DNA of 38,459 nt from Nocardioidaceae bacterium. GTDB lineage: Bacteria > Actinomycetota > Actinomycetes > Propionibacteriales > Nocardioidaceae. The translations under genes were made by a program, and so were the position numbers. Shown here piece after piece: positions 1 to 8,093 of the stretch. Under the pieces are notes generated by a model. The model was not told where the DNA came from, did not search any database, and worked only from the letters and a program-made list of their open reading frames with translations. The stretch is from positions 1 to 38,459 of the forward strand of contig JACJWW010000016.1 of NCBI GenBank assembly GCA_020636935.1. The letters run 5' to 3'. Position 1 is the first letter of the stretch. Each line of letters starts with the position of its first letter.

Positions 1-481
1 TCTCCACTACCGACACATCAACGCCCCAGGGTTTGGTCTGGTGTTCGATGATTTCGCGCAGATCAGCATTGAGGTTGTCGCGATGAGACAAGATCGTGTC
101 AAGATCGGCACGACCCAACACCGACCGCAGGGTGGTCTGAGCGATCTGCGAGGTCGCTACGGCGTAGTTCTCAACCTTCATCACCGCCTCGATGGGATCG
201 GTGACATTGAAGAGCACCACCGCGTTGACTCGCGCAGGCACATTGTCTTTGGTGATCACCTCTTGAGGTGGGATGGTCAAGGTGATCACCCGGGTGTCCA
301 CTCGCTGCAATCGGTCGAGCGTCGGCATCAAGATTTTCAGCCCGGGTGTGTACAACGGCCGGAGCCGACCTAGCCGAAAGACCACGCCGCGTTCATATTC
401 AGGAATCACCCTGATTGAAGCGACACCGAGTGCGACCGCCAAAATGATCAACGCCAAGACAGGTGCGATCCAGGTGGGCAA
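1..481 (-). CDS. slipin / SPFH-domain (stomatin-like) protein, 3' end outside window
   Basis: Partial gene; about 160 codons are visible. Translation gives one N-terminal membrane segment (about residues 3-22), then VIPEYERGVVFRLGRL and further stomatin-type sequence (PPQEVITKDNVPARVNAVV, then VENYAVATSQIAQTTLRSVL and LGRADLDTILSHRDNLN). These match prokaryotic slipins, membrane-anchored scaffold proteins that often pair with NfeD proteases or respiratory enzymes. The start must be TTG at 481, because an in-frame TGA (the stop of the upstream gene) lies two codons before it; AAAGG about 8 bases upstream serves as ribosome-binding site. It follows the cysteine-rich membrane protein after 3 bases and lies downstream of norZ, so it is probably cotranscribed with them. 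The family call is firm; the partner is unknown because the downstream gene is outside the window. Confidence 0.9.
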   Translation of the reverse strand, partial: MPTWIAPVLALIILAVALGVASIRVIPEYERGVVFRLGRLRPLYTPGLKILMPTLDRLQRVDTRVITLTIPPQEVITKDNVPARVNAVVLFNVTDPIEAVMKVENYAVATSQIAQTTLRSVLGRADLDTILSHRDNLNADLREIIEHQTKPWGVDVSVVE

Positions 482-484
482 TGA

Positions 485-1138
485 TCAGCCTTTCTTTGAG
501 TCAGGCGCTCGGGAGCGATCTCCACCCCAGCGAGTGGAATAGCGATCCACCAGCTGTTCGAGAGACTCCTCCTCGGCCTTGGTTTCCGGGGACTCCAAGT
601 AGCCCTCGGCCTTGAGATGTTGCGGGAAATTTGTCGGGGTCGCCCAAAGGTGCTTCGCAAAGGCGAAGGTCGCCATCGCACACACCACCACGATGATCAC
701 GAGTACGACGTACTCCGCCACCGTGACTGCGCCTCCGATAACGAGCCAGAAGAGCGACAAGAAGACCGCGATTACGGAGATGACCAGGCTGATCCCCCGA
801 TGGAAACGTCCTGCTTCCGAATGCGGCCAAGGGTCGAGTTGTCGAGTGATCTCGCGGGGCCCCGGCGAGGGTGAGCAATCGTCCTTTGCCGGGCAGCGTC
901 CACAGATGGCGTGCTGGCCTTCGTAGCGGATCACTCGCTTCTCCGGGTCAAAGGAGGCTGGCCACAGCCAGTTGTCCTCATGACACTGCCAAGCATCTTG
1001 GTCGGAGTGATAGATGAACTTGCCGGTGCGCCACTGGGCAGATTTGTGCGCCGAACGCATCCCTAAGACGTCAACTATCCAGGCGATGGCCAGCAGGAAC
1101 AAAGAGTACCCGCTGACCATCACCACCCATGGACTCAC
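485..1138 (-). CDS. cysteine-rich three-helix membrane protein of the norZ operon
   Basis: 217 residues from a GTG start 7 bases after the norZ stop. One membrane segment lies at about 5-25 and two more at about 115-135 and 140-160. Between the first and second is a hydrophilic loop of about 85 residues with C52-H53, H76, C79, C82 and C88 (pattern C-H ... C-x2-C-x5-C), which could bind an iron-sulfur cluster or zinc. The C-terminus is acidic, then basic. I do not recognise the family. Position between norZ and a slipin, with almost no spacing on either side, points to a role tied to the nitric oxide reductase, for example assembly or electron delivery, but that is inference. An in-frame ATG at codon 7 is an alternative start. 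Confidence 0.75.
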   Translation of the reverse strand: MSPWVVMVSGYSLFLLAIAWIVDVLGMRSAHKSAQWRTGKFIYHSDQDAWQCHEDNWLWPASFDPEKRVIRYEGQHAICGRCPAKDDCSPSPGPREITRQLDPWPHSEAGRFHRGISLVISVIAVFLSLFWLVIGGAVTVAEYVVLVIIVVVCAMATFAFAKHLWATPTNFPQHLKAEGYLESPETKAEEESLEQLVDRYSTRWGGDRSRAPDSKKG

Positions 1139-1145
1139 TTAATGG

Positions 1146-3476
1146 TCACCACTTCTTCGCCGTAGGCGGCTGGATCTCGGTGAACAACACATCTTGTGGC
1201 ATCTCGGTGACCGTCTCGCCATGGCGGAAATACTTCAACCCCAAGAAGGCGATGTACAAGAACGGGATTACTCCACCAATGATGAAGATCAGGTCACCTG
1301 GTAGTCGGCCCCACTCGATAATCGCGTTGAGATTGCCGGTCACGAAGTTGAGCGAACGAGCTTCGAAATAGCCCTGGTCAACCGAGTGATACAGCTGGAT
1401 TATGCCAAGTGGCAGCAAGGTGGCGAAGACCATCCAAGCAAGGCCGATGTTGAGACTCCAAAAGGAGACCCGCGCCCACTTCTCTGGCCATTTGTCGGCT
1501 GGGATGATGTATCGCAAGGCGAAGATCGCCAAACCAACCGCCAACATTCCGTAGACACCCATCATGGCTGCGTGACCGTGGTTGGCCGTCAGCGCGGTAC
1601 CTATCTCGTAATAGCTGACGATCGGCAGGTTGATCAAGAAACCGAAGACACCAGCGCCGAGGAAGTTCCAGAAACCGACAGCCACCAAGAACATCACTGC
1701 CCAGCGGTGTGGGAAAGGAGCGTCGGACTTGGCTTCTTGACGAGCACCCAACTGCATGAAGGCCCAGGCCTCGACTGTCAAGAAGGTCAACGGGATCACC
1801 TCAGCGGCACTGAAGAAGGCACCCAAGGCCATGTGCTCCACCGGAGTGCCGGAGAAGTACAGGTGATGCATGGTGCCGATCACGCCACCCATGGAGTACA
1901 AGATCGCATCCATAAAGATGATGCCGATTGCGATCCGCTCACGCACCACACCTAGCATCACGAAGATATAGGCGACCATCACGGTGGTGAACAACTCCAA
2001 GAAGTCCTCCACCCATAGGTGAACCACCCAGAATCGCCAGAACTCCGCCACCGAGACATGAGTACCGGTTCGGGCCAACAAGCCGACGGAATAGAAGGCC
2101 GGGATGGCCAAGGCTGCGAAGAAGAACAACCACGGCATGTTCGTCTTGTGCTCGCTCTTCAATCGCGAACGGATCCCTCGGTAGATGATTGCGATCCAGA
2201 TGAACATGCCTGCGGTCAACAAGACCTGGTAGAAGCGAGGCAGGTCGAGGTATTCCCATTGCTGGGCAAACAGCGGCCCCTTTGCCCAGCTGACCCCGTG
2301 GATCGACAGCGCCTCTGAGGCCATCGAGCCGAAGACCACGACCGCAACCGCGCCTAACAAGATGTAAGTGAGTAGACCCTGCTTCTTGGGCTCTTTTCCA
2401 GAAATGAATGGGGTCAAGAAGATACCGGCGGCGAGGAAGCCGCCTGCGGTCCAGAAGAGAGCCAACTGCAAATGCCAAGTTCTGGCCAAGTTGAAGGGCA
2501 GCAGTTTGGCTAGGTCGAAGCCGAAGAAACTCAAAATATCGGCTCGATAATGCTCGGCTGCAGCGCCAAGGAGAGCTTGCATCAAGAAGAGCAAGGCGAT
2601 CACAAAGAAGAACCACGCACACGCGCGTTGGGCAGGCGTAAGACCCACCTCACCTGGCTGCTTGAAAGCAATTGCCGGCGCTTCCTCGGAGTGCCAACCG
2701 ATCTTGCGACTCCAACGTCCGTAGATGGCAAACAAGATCCCGGTGCCACCGATTAAAACCACCAATGACAAACCCGACCAGACCAACATGTCAGCGGTGG
2801 GGCCATTGTCGACACGTGGCTCCATCGGCCAGTTATTGGTGTAGCTATAGGAATGCCCCGGGCGCTCAGCAGCCGCTGCCCAAGCGGTCCAAGCGAAGAA
2901 GCCGGTGATCTCCTTGATCTGTTGCGGATCAGTGATCAATCTGGGTGCTAGGCCGTACTTGGTAGTGGGCTCACCGAAGAAGTTCGCGTAGTACTGCTGG
3001 ATTTCCTCAAAGGCCTTGGCCTGTTCGGCAGTGAACTTCAAGGTCTTCGTCTGGTCATCGAAGCGGTTGGTCCGCCACATCTTCACATTGGCTTCGGTGG
3101 CATCAATGGTGCCGGCATCACGCAATTGTTGCTTGGTGGAGTCAGTGGCCTTGCGCAGATATTCCGCAGTGAAGTCGGGGCCCAAATAGCCGCCGTGACC
3201 CAGCACCGTGCCGTATTCCATCAACCCGCGCGCTTGGAAGAGTTTTTGACCGGCCGTAATGTCTTTGCCAGTGAACAAGACCTCGCCATTTGCGTCAACG
3301 ACCTTGTCGGGCATCGGCATCGTCGCGGTGTAGGTGCGATAGGTCAAGATGCCCATCACGAAAAAGCTGAACAGCATCACCAGAGCCAGGCCTTGGACCC
3401 AACTCTTGGAGATCATCATCTCTTTGCGGTCAGGAGTCGCAGGTGGTTCGGACTTCTGATCGATCATGCTCGCCAT
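1146..3476 (-). CDS. norZ: quinol-dependent nitric oxide reductase (qNOR)
   Basis: Single-subunit quinol oxidase-type enzyme reducing 2 NO to N2O at the cytoplasmic membrane. From the ATG at 3476 it has 776 residues, the usual qNOR length. The N-terminus has one membrane helix and a periplasmic NorC-like domain without a haem c motif (HGGYLGPDF at about 94-102). The NorB core follows, with histidines in WHLQLALFW (H335), VVHLWVEDFLELF (H486), the pair MHH (537-538) and NHGHAAMMG (H633, H635), the positions expected for haem b, haem b3 and non-haem iron ligands. An upstream in-frame start at 3584 would add 36 residues with no hydrophobic or conserved character, so I prefer 3476. In a pathogen-like or soil actinobacterium it would detoxify NO; no other denitrification gene is visible. 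Inverted repeats upstream may be regulator sites. Confidence 0.95.
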   Translation of the reverse strand: MASMIDQKSEPPATPDRKEMMISKSWVQGLALVMLFSFFVMGILTYRTYTATMPMPDKVVDANGEVLFTGKDITAGQKLFQARGLMEYGTVLGHGGYLGPDFTAEYLRKATDSTKQQLRDAGTIDATEANVKMWRTNRFDDQTKTLKFTAEQAKAFEEIQQYYANFFGEPTTKYGLAPRLITDPQQIKEITGFFAWTAWAAAAERPGHSYSYTNNWPMEPRVDNGPTADMLVWSGLSLVVLIGGTGILFAIYGRWSRKIGWHSEEAPAIAFKQPGEVGLTPAQRACAWFFFVIALLFLMQALLGAAAEHYRADILSFFGFDLAKLLPFNLARTWHLQLALFWTAGGFLAAGIFLTPFISGKEPKKQGLLTYILLGAVAVVVFGSMASEALSIHGVSWAKGPLFAQQWEYLDLPRFYQVLLTAGMFIWIAIIYRGIRSRLKSEHKTNMPWLFFFAALAIPAFYSVGLLARTGTHVSVAEFWRFWVVHLWVEDFLELFTTVMVAYIFVMLGVVRERIAIGIIFMDAILYSMGGVIGTMHHLYFSGTPVEHMALGAFFSAAEVIPLTFLTVEAWAFMQLGARQEAKSDAPFPHRWAVMFLVAVGFWNFLGAGVFGFLINLPIVSYYEIGTALTANHGHAAMMGVYGMLAVGLAIFALRYIIPADKWPEKWARVSFWSLNIGLAWMVFATLLPLGIIQLYHSVDQGYFEARSLNFVTGNLNAIIEWGRLPGDLIFIIGGVIPFLYIAFLGLKYFRHGETVTEMPQDVLFTEIQPPTAKKW

Positions 3477-3497
3477 GGGTGTCCCACTTCCATTTGT

Positions 3498-3513
3498 CAC
3501 GAGTCCCCTCGTG
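3498..3513. promoter_or_regulatory. inverted repeat upstream of norZ (candidate operator)
   Basis: CACGAG-TCCC-CTCGTG, perfect 6-base arms with a 4-base spacer, centred about 30 bases before the norZ start. Size and position suit a dimeric regulator or a leader hairpin. It does not match an NsrR or FNR consensus that I know. Confidence 0.4.
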
Positions 3514-3541
3514 GTTTTGATCCGCTGTCGGGAAAGTACCA

Positions 3542-3554
3542 CTACGGCGCGTAG
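3542..3554. promoter_or_regulatory. short inverted repeat in the norZ / 3670-gene intergenic region
   Basis: CTACG-GCG-CGTAG, 5-base arms and 3-base spacer, 66-78 bases before the norZ start and over 100 bases before the divergent gene. Could be a second regulator site; arms this short are only weakly significant. Confidence 0.25.
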
Positions 3555-3656
3555 GAGTTGAAGAGCCAAGGACCCTAGATTCACCGCGTCTTCGACAACG
3601 TTGCCGAATCGTTATCTGTCTGTGGATCGCCAATCCAGGTCAGCGAGTCTCGCCAC

Positions 3657-3662
3657 TAGTTT
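3657..3662 (+). promoter_or_regulatory. -10-like box TAGTTT of a leaderless start
   Basis: TAGTTT ends 7 bases before the ATG at 3670, which has no Shine-Dalgarno sequence. A TANNNT box at this distance is what is expected for actinobacterial leaderless transcripts. No -35 sequence is evident. Confidence 0.4.
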
Positions 3663-3669
3663 GCCTCCC

Positions 3670-4395
3670 ATGCATCCATTCAGACTGCTCGAAGGAGCAC
3701 AGATCACCCGACTCGGAGGCGGCACGCTGCAGATCGCACTCGACCCTGCACGCAGAGTCAGGGTGGCTGATTCACCACAAAATCGTGAGCTCCTTCGCCG
3801 TTTGCGAGCACCGGGCGAAGCAGAGATCGATCCCATCAACCAAACGCTTCAGCTGCTCTGCGAGCAGGGGCTGGCCTCCACCATCACAGCGATGGCGATC
3901 ACCGAGCAAAGGCTCACGGATGCCCGGATCTATACACGGGGGTTCGAACTCAGTCCTATGACCTGGCACTCTCTGGGACTCCGACGAGTGAGCCGCCTGC
4001 AAAACGCCACCTTCGCAATCTTGATCGGCAAGACCCAGACCAGTTCGCAGGCACTTACCAGTGCGCAGATCCCCCACGTCTTGGGTGACTATCCGGGAGG
4101 CACCCCGAGGCTGGGGCCATTCATCGTGCCTGGCGCTACCCCGTGTCTGGCCTGCATCGAACCACAGGCACTTGACGACGATCCGTTGGCAACCACCACT
4201 CCCAGCGCGGATCCACCAAGAGACGACTCAGCGCGAGGTCTCCTGCAGAGCTTCCTGCTACAAGATCTCCTGACCTGGCTGCGCGGGGAGACGCCATGGA
4301 CTTGGGCTCGCACCATCTTGTTGGGCACCAACCCCCAGACTTCGAGGTTGCGCGATTGGCTACGGCATCCGGAGTGCACCTGCACTTGGGATTGA
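3670..4395 (+). CDS. TOMM cyclodehydratase-like / ThiF-fold leader-binding protein
   Basis: 241 residues from the ATG at 3670 (MHPFRLLEG). Homologues in other actinobacteria begin MHP and stand beside an ABC1 kinase gene, as here. The N-terminal part resembles the winged-helix leader-binding domain of thiazole/oxazole-modified microcin cyclodehydratases; the rest resembles a degenerate E1/ThiF fold without the glycine-rich ATP loop. A zinc tetrad is visible: C159 and C162 (GATPCLACIE) and C236 and C238 (HPECTCTW). No YcaO enzyme or precursor peptide is present in the window, so the family name should not be read as RiPP synthesis. A TTG start at 3601 would add 23 residues of unlikely composition. 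It precedes the ABC1 kinase by 21 bases and is probably in one operon with it. Specific function unknown. Confidence 0.75.
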   Translation: MHPFRLLEGAQITRLGGGTLQIALDPARRVRVADSPQNRELLRRLRAPGEAEIDPINQTLQLLCEQGLASTITAMAITEQRLTDARIYTRGFELSPMTWHSLGLRRVSRLQNATFAILIGKTQTSSQALTSAQIPHVLGDYPGGTPRLGPFIVPGATPCLACIEPQALDDDPLATTTPSADPPRDDSARGLLQSFLLQDLLTWLRGETPWTWARTILLGTNPQTSRLRDWLRHPECTCTWD

Positions 4396-4416
4396 GGCGT
4401 CCGTCACACTGGTGTC

Positions 4417-5778
4417 ATGGCCGAACTCCCCCGCAAGTCGCTCGCTCGTACGGCGAAGCTCGCTGCGCTGCCTCTCGGCTATGCGGGGCGCAGTGCTTTG
4501 GGCTTGGGCAAGCGATTGGGTGGCGCCTCGGCCGAGATGGTCCTGACCGACATCCAACAGCGCACTGCCGAGCAGCTCTTCCGCACTCTCGGTGAGCTCA
4601 AGGGCGGGGCCATGAAGGCTGGGCAAGCGATGTCGATCTTCGAAGCGGCTCTGCCCGAGGAGCTGACGGCGCCTTATCGCGAAAACCTCCGTCGGCTGCA
4701 AGACTCCGCGCCCCCAATGCCGACGATCACCGTGCGCGAGATCTTGGCCGAGCAATTGGGTCCAGATTGGCAGCGCTCGTTGGTCGAGTTCGATGCCGAG
4801 CCAGCCGCAGCAGCCTCCATCGGTCAAGTACATCGCGGTCGTTGGGTCGACGGACGTGAAGTCGCTATCAAGGTGCAATATCCCGGGGCCGACAAGGCCT
4901 TGTATTCCGACTTGAAGCAACTCTCCCGCCTAGCGGGCTCACTATCCCCCATCCTTCCGGGCATTGACGTAAGCGCCTTGATGAAGGAGTTGCGCGACCG
5001 GGCCGTCGAAGAGCTCGACTACGACCTGGAGGCCGAGTCGCAGCAACGATTCGCTGATCTCTACGCAGGCGATCCTGACATCGTGATCCCCAATGTGGTT
5101 CGCGCTGCCCCGAAGGTGATCGTCAGCGAGTGGATGGACAGCACTGGTTCGCTGCTCAGCATCATCGAGGACGGCACCACAGAGCAGCGCGATCACTACG
5201 GACAAGAACTAGCCAAGTTTCTCTTCGGATCACCCAGCCGGGTCGGCATGCTGCATGCCGACCCACATCCCGGCAACTTCCGTCTGATCCCCACCGACAA
5301 CGGACACCCAGGCAAGTTGGGGGTGCTTGACTTCGGTGCTGTGGCCCGCCTGCCCGAGGGCAATCTGCCGACTTCGCTGGGCACCTTGATCCGGATCGCA
5401 GCGATGGACGACTACGACGAGTTGGTCAACTCCTTGCGCGAAGGGGGTTTCATCAAGGACAAGGTCAAGATCGATCCCCAGAAACTGAAGGACTACTTGG
5501 GCCCATTCGTCGAGCCCACCGAAGTCGATGAATTCCACTTCACCCGCAAGTGGATGCGCCGTCAGTTCAACCGGATCAACGACCCCAAGGGCGATGCCTT
5601 CTCGGTGATGACCAGACTCAACCTCCCACCCGAATATCTCTTGATCCACCGCACCTGGACTGGTGGCGTCGGGGTGTTGAGTCAGTTGGAAGCGCGCGTG
5701 CGTTTTCGCGAGCTCATGATCGAGCACCTGCCCGGTTTTGCTGACCCAGACTCCAACGCAGACTCCGACGCAGACTGA
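4417..5778 (+). CDS. ABC1/UbiB-family atypical kinase
   Basis: 453 residues. It shows the family signatures in order: KxGQ motif (MKAGQ, 66-70), the A-rich loop with AAASIGQVH (131-139), VAIKVQYPG with K152, EELDYDLEAE (198-207), HADPHPGNF (280-288) and LDFGAV with DFG at 305-307. UbiB/ADCK proteins are ATPases or kinases linked to quinone and lipid biology. Actinobacteria lack ubiquinone, so the partner is probably menaquinone or another membrane lipid (inference). It is the counterpart of the M. tuberculosis gene next to whiB7 and uvrD2. Here no whiB7 gene lies between it and uvrD2; only a 53-residue zinc-ribbon gene does, converging with a 6-base gap. Confidence 0.9.
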   Translation: MAELPRKSLARTAKLAALPLGYAGRSALGLGKRLGGASAEMVLTDIQQRTAEQLFRTLGELKGGAMKAGQAMSIFEAALPEELTAPYRENLRRLQDSAPPMPTITVREILAEQLGPDWQRSLVEFDAEPAAAASIGQVHRGRWVDGREVAIKVQYPGADKALYSDLKQLSRLAGSLSPILPGIDVSALMKELRDRAVEELDYDLEAESQQRFADLYAGDPDIVIPNVVRAAPKVIVSEWMDSTGSLLSIIEDGTTEQRDHYGQELAKFLFGSPSRVGMLHADPHPGNFRLIPTDNGHPGKLGVLDFGAVARLPEGNLPTSLGTLIRIAAMDDYDELVNSLREGGFIKDKVKIDPQKLKDYLGPFVEPTEVDEFHFTRKWMRRQFNRINDPKGDAFSVMTRLNLPPEYLLIHRTWTGGVGVLSQLEARVRFRELMIEHLPGFADPDSNADSDAD

Positions 5779-5784
5779 TCGAAC

Positions 5785-5946
5785 TCACCAATACTCGCTG
5801 TCGAGTTTGCCCTCCATGGCGCGAAGATTCTCCCGTGAGCAGGCCTCACAAAAATAGACGAGCCGCTCCCGCTCGGTCGCGAAGGTCCATGTCACTGGGG
5901 CCTCCTGCGCCGGGCTGACCTTCCCACACCACGAGCAAACTGCCAC
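5785..5946 (-). CDS. 53-residue zinc-ribbon protein downstream of uvrD2
   Basis: Small gene that gene finders could miss. Reading GTG at 5946 gives MAVCSWCGK, then FATERERLVYFCEACSRENLR, and ends LDSEYW before TGA. Two CxxC pairs (C4/C7 and C33/C36) make a plausible zinc ribbon. The ending AMEGKLDSEYW resembles small proteins I know beside uvrD2 in other actinobacteria. It starts 18 bases after the uvrD2 stop and on the same strand, so it is probably cotranscribed and may act with the helicase, but no function is known to me. A TTG one codon upstream is an alternative start. Confidence 0.75.
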   Translation of the reverse strand: MAVCSWCGKVSPAQEAPVTWTFATERERLVYFCEACSRENLRAMEGKLDSEYW

Positions 5947-5964
5947 CAACCAACTGTACGGCGA

Positions 5965-8043
5965 TCACGTCGCGCTCGTCGCCGCCTCCGCCAGGATCTG
6001 CAAGACATCCTGCCCGTAGCGCTCCACCTTCGCGGGACCCACTCCGCTGATCTCCAACAGGGCCTCCTTGGTGAGCGGTGCCACCTCGGCCAGAGCCTCC
6101 AAGGTGGCGTCACTGAACACGACATAGGCCGGCACTTCATCCTCGGTGGCCCGTTGCAGGCGCCAGCTCCGCAGGCGCTCGAAGAGCTCCTCGTCATAGG
6201 GCACCGGGCAGTCGTCGCAGCGGCCACGATTGCGCTGCTTGGCATCAGCCAAGACCACATTGCAGACGCGACAGTTGGTGACCTTGCGCGAGCGCTTCTT
6301 GGTTGAGGTCTTCTTGCCGCTGACAGTCGATGCCGGGACGAGCTCACCGGGGATCAGATTGGCGATGAATCTTGAGTGGCGTCGGCGAGCTGGCTGCCCG
6401 GGAGCTCGAGCCGCGGCCCAACTCACGCTCAGGTGCCGCTTGGCGCGCGTGAGCCCGACGTAGAGCAATCTGCGCTCTTCCTCGACCGCTGTCGGATCTT
6501 GGGCATAGGTGATCGGCAAGCTGCCTTCTTGCACCCCGACCACGAAAACCGCTTCCCACTCAAGACCCTTCGCGGTGTGGATCGTGGCCAAGGTGACGCT
6601 GTCGGCACTGGGCGCGTGTTGCTCGGTCGTACGCCGATCGAGCTCGGCCAAGAAGCCCTCCAGGCCAAGCTCAGCGCCCTGGGCAGCGAAGGCCACCGCC
6701 AAGTCGAGCAGCGCCTGCAGGCTCTCCCAACGATCTCTGACCTGACCTCTCGCCTCGGGTGCCTTAGGACTCCAGCCAATGCTGCTCAGAGCCTCGGCCA
6801 CCTGCTCACCAAGAGATGCCTGGGCAGGCACACCGCCTCGCACCTGGCCACGAAGCAGGGCAATGGCTTGCCGGACTTCTTGACGCTCAAAGAAGCGGGC
6901 TGCCCCCCGCACCGTGTAAGGGATGTCGGCCTGGGACAGCGCCTCTTCGAGATGCTCTGATTGCGCATTGATCCGGAAGAGGACGGCCATGTCGCCAAAT
7001 CGGATGCCGACCCCACGAAGGTGTTGGATCTGCTCAACGACAGCATCCGCCTCAGCGACCTCGTCGGCATGTCGATGCCAGCCCACGTCAGGGCCGGGGG
7101 CGCCAACAGCCTGCAGTTTGACCGAGCGGGTCTGTGCCCCGTCGAGCAATGCATTGGCAGTAGCCACGATCTGGGGGCTCGACCGGTAGTTGCGGACCAA
7201 TTCGACCTGGGTTGCCTGGGGATATCGCTTGGTGAAATCCAGCAGGTAGTCGGCCCGGGCCCCAGCGAAGGAATAGATCGTCTGAGCCGGATCGCCAACT
7301 ACGCAGAGTTGTTCGCTGCCACCGAGCCACAGGCCAAGCAGAGTCTGCTGGATCGGATTGACATCTTGGTATTCGTCAACCACCAGGTGCTTGTACTGGC
7401 CGCGGACCATCGCTGCGGTGCGCTCGTCCTCACTGAGGATCGCTGCTGCCAAGAGCAGGACGTCTTCCATGTCCATCCGACCTTCAGCAGATTTGTGCAT
7501 TTCGTAGGCGTCATAGACCGCTGCGACCGCACTAGGCTCCAAGTCGCTCACAGTCCGCTGCAGCTTGCTGGCCTTGGAGAGGTAGTCCTCAGGGCGCACA
7601 TTGCTGACCTTGGCCCACTCGATCTCCGAGGCCAGATCTCGCAGTACGCCGCGATTGGTGGACACCGCAACCCCCTTGGCGGCCCGCCCGACCAGGGGCA
7701 ACTTCGACTCGGTCAGGATCGGCGCATCTCCGCCGTACACCTTGGGCCAGAAATAGCGCACCTGACGCAGCGCGGCGGCATGGAAAGTGCGCGCCTGCAC
7801 TCCTGGAGCACCCAAGGCGCGCAAGCGTGAGCGCATCTCACCAGCCGCACGAGTGGTGAAGGTAACCGCTAGCACCTCGGTCGGGGTGTAGACCCCAGAG
7901 GCGACTCCATAGGCGATCCGATGCGTGATCGCACGAGTCTTGCCGGTGCCTGCACCGGCCAACACCCGCACCGGCCCTCGAAGCGCCAAGGCCACTTCGC
8001 GTTGCTCTGGATCGAGCTCGGCGAGCAAGTCATCGGGGTTCAC
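5965..8043 (-). CDS. uvrD2: UvrD2-type SF1A DNA helicase with zinc motif and HRDC domain
   Basis: 692 residues. 3'-5' DNA helicase/translocase; UvrD2 is essential in mycobacteria. Visible helicase motifs: Walker A AGAGTGKT (29-36), TFTTRAAGEMR (Ia), VDEYQDVN (II), GDPAQTIYSFAGA (III), VRNYRSSPQ (IV), TIHTAKGLEWEAVF (V) and LLYVGLTRAKRHL (VI). The C-terminal part has the UvrD2 tetracysteine (CRVC ... CDDC, about 595-620) and an HRDC domain (LRSWRLQRATEDEVPAYVVF to ISGVGPAKVERYGQ). Start is GTG with no Shine-Dalgarno; a TAGGCT box 6 bases upstream suggests leaderless translation. Confidence 0.96.
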   Translation of the reverse strand: MNPDDLLAELDPEQREVALALRGPVRVLAGAGTGKTRAITHRIAYGVASGVYTPTEVLAVTFTTRAAGEMRSRLRALGAPGVQARTFHAAALRQVRYFWPKVYGGDAPILTESKLPLVGRAAKGVAVSTNRGVLRDLASEIEWAKVSNVRPEDYLSKASKLQRTVSDLEPSAVAAVYDAYEMHKSAEGRMDMEDVLLLAAAILSEDERTAAMVRGQYKHLVVDEYQDVNPIQQTLLGLWLGGSEQLCVVGDPAQTIYSFAGARADYLLDFTKRYPQATQVELVRNYRSSPQIVATANALLDGAQTRSVKLQAVGAPGPDVGWHRHADEVAEADAVVEQIQHLRGVGIRFGDMAVLFRINAQSEHLEEALSQADIPYTVRGAARFFERQEVRQAIALLRGQVRGGVPAQASLGEQVAEALSSIGWSPKAPEARGQVRDRWESLQALLDLAVAFAAQGAELGLEGFLAELDRRTTEQHAPSADSVTLATIHTAKGLEWEAVFVVGVQEGSLPITYAQDPTAVEEERRLLYVGLTRAKRHLSVSWAAARAPGQPARRRHSRFIANLIPGELVPASTVSGKKTSTKKRSRKVTNCRVCNVVLADAKQRNRGRCDDCPVPYDEELFERLRSWRLQRATEDEVPAYVVFSDATLEALAEVAPLTKEALLEISGVGPAKVERYGQDVLQILAEAATSAT

Positions 8044-8049
8044 GAGGTG

Positions 8050-8055
8050 AGCCTA
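8050..8055 (-). promoter_or_regulatory. -10-like box TAGGCT of uvrD2 (leaderless start)
   Basis: On the minus strand TAGGCT is followed by 6 bases and the GTG start of uvrD2. The identical hexamer stands 7 bases before the GTG start at 26233. No clear -35 element. Confidence 0.45.
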
Positions 8056-8093
8056 GACGGTGCCTCCGACAGTGGGCGGAGTGACGCTGAGGA

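Noticed and set aside
41..542. Plus-strand open frames at the left edge
   Set aside because: Opposite strand of the slipin gene, whose translation matches the family over the whole interval.
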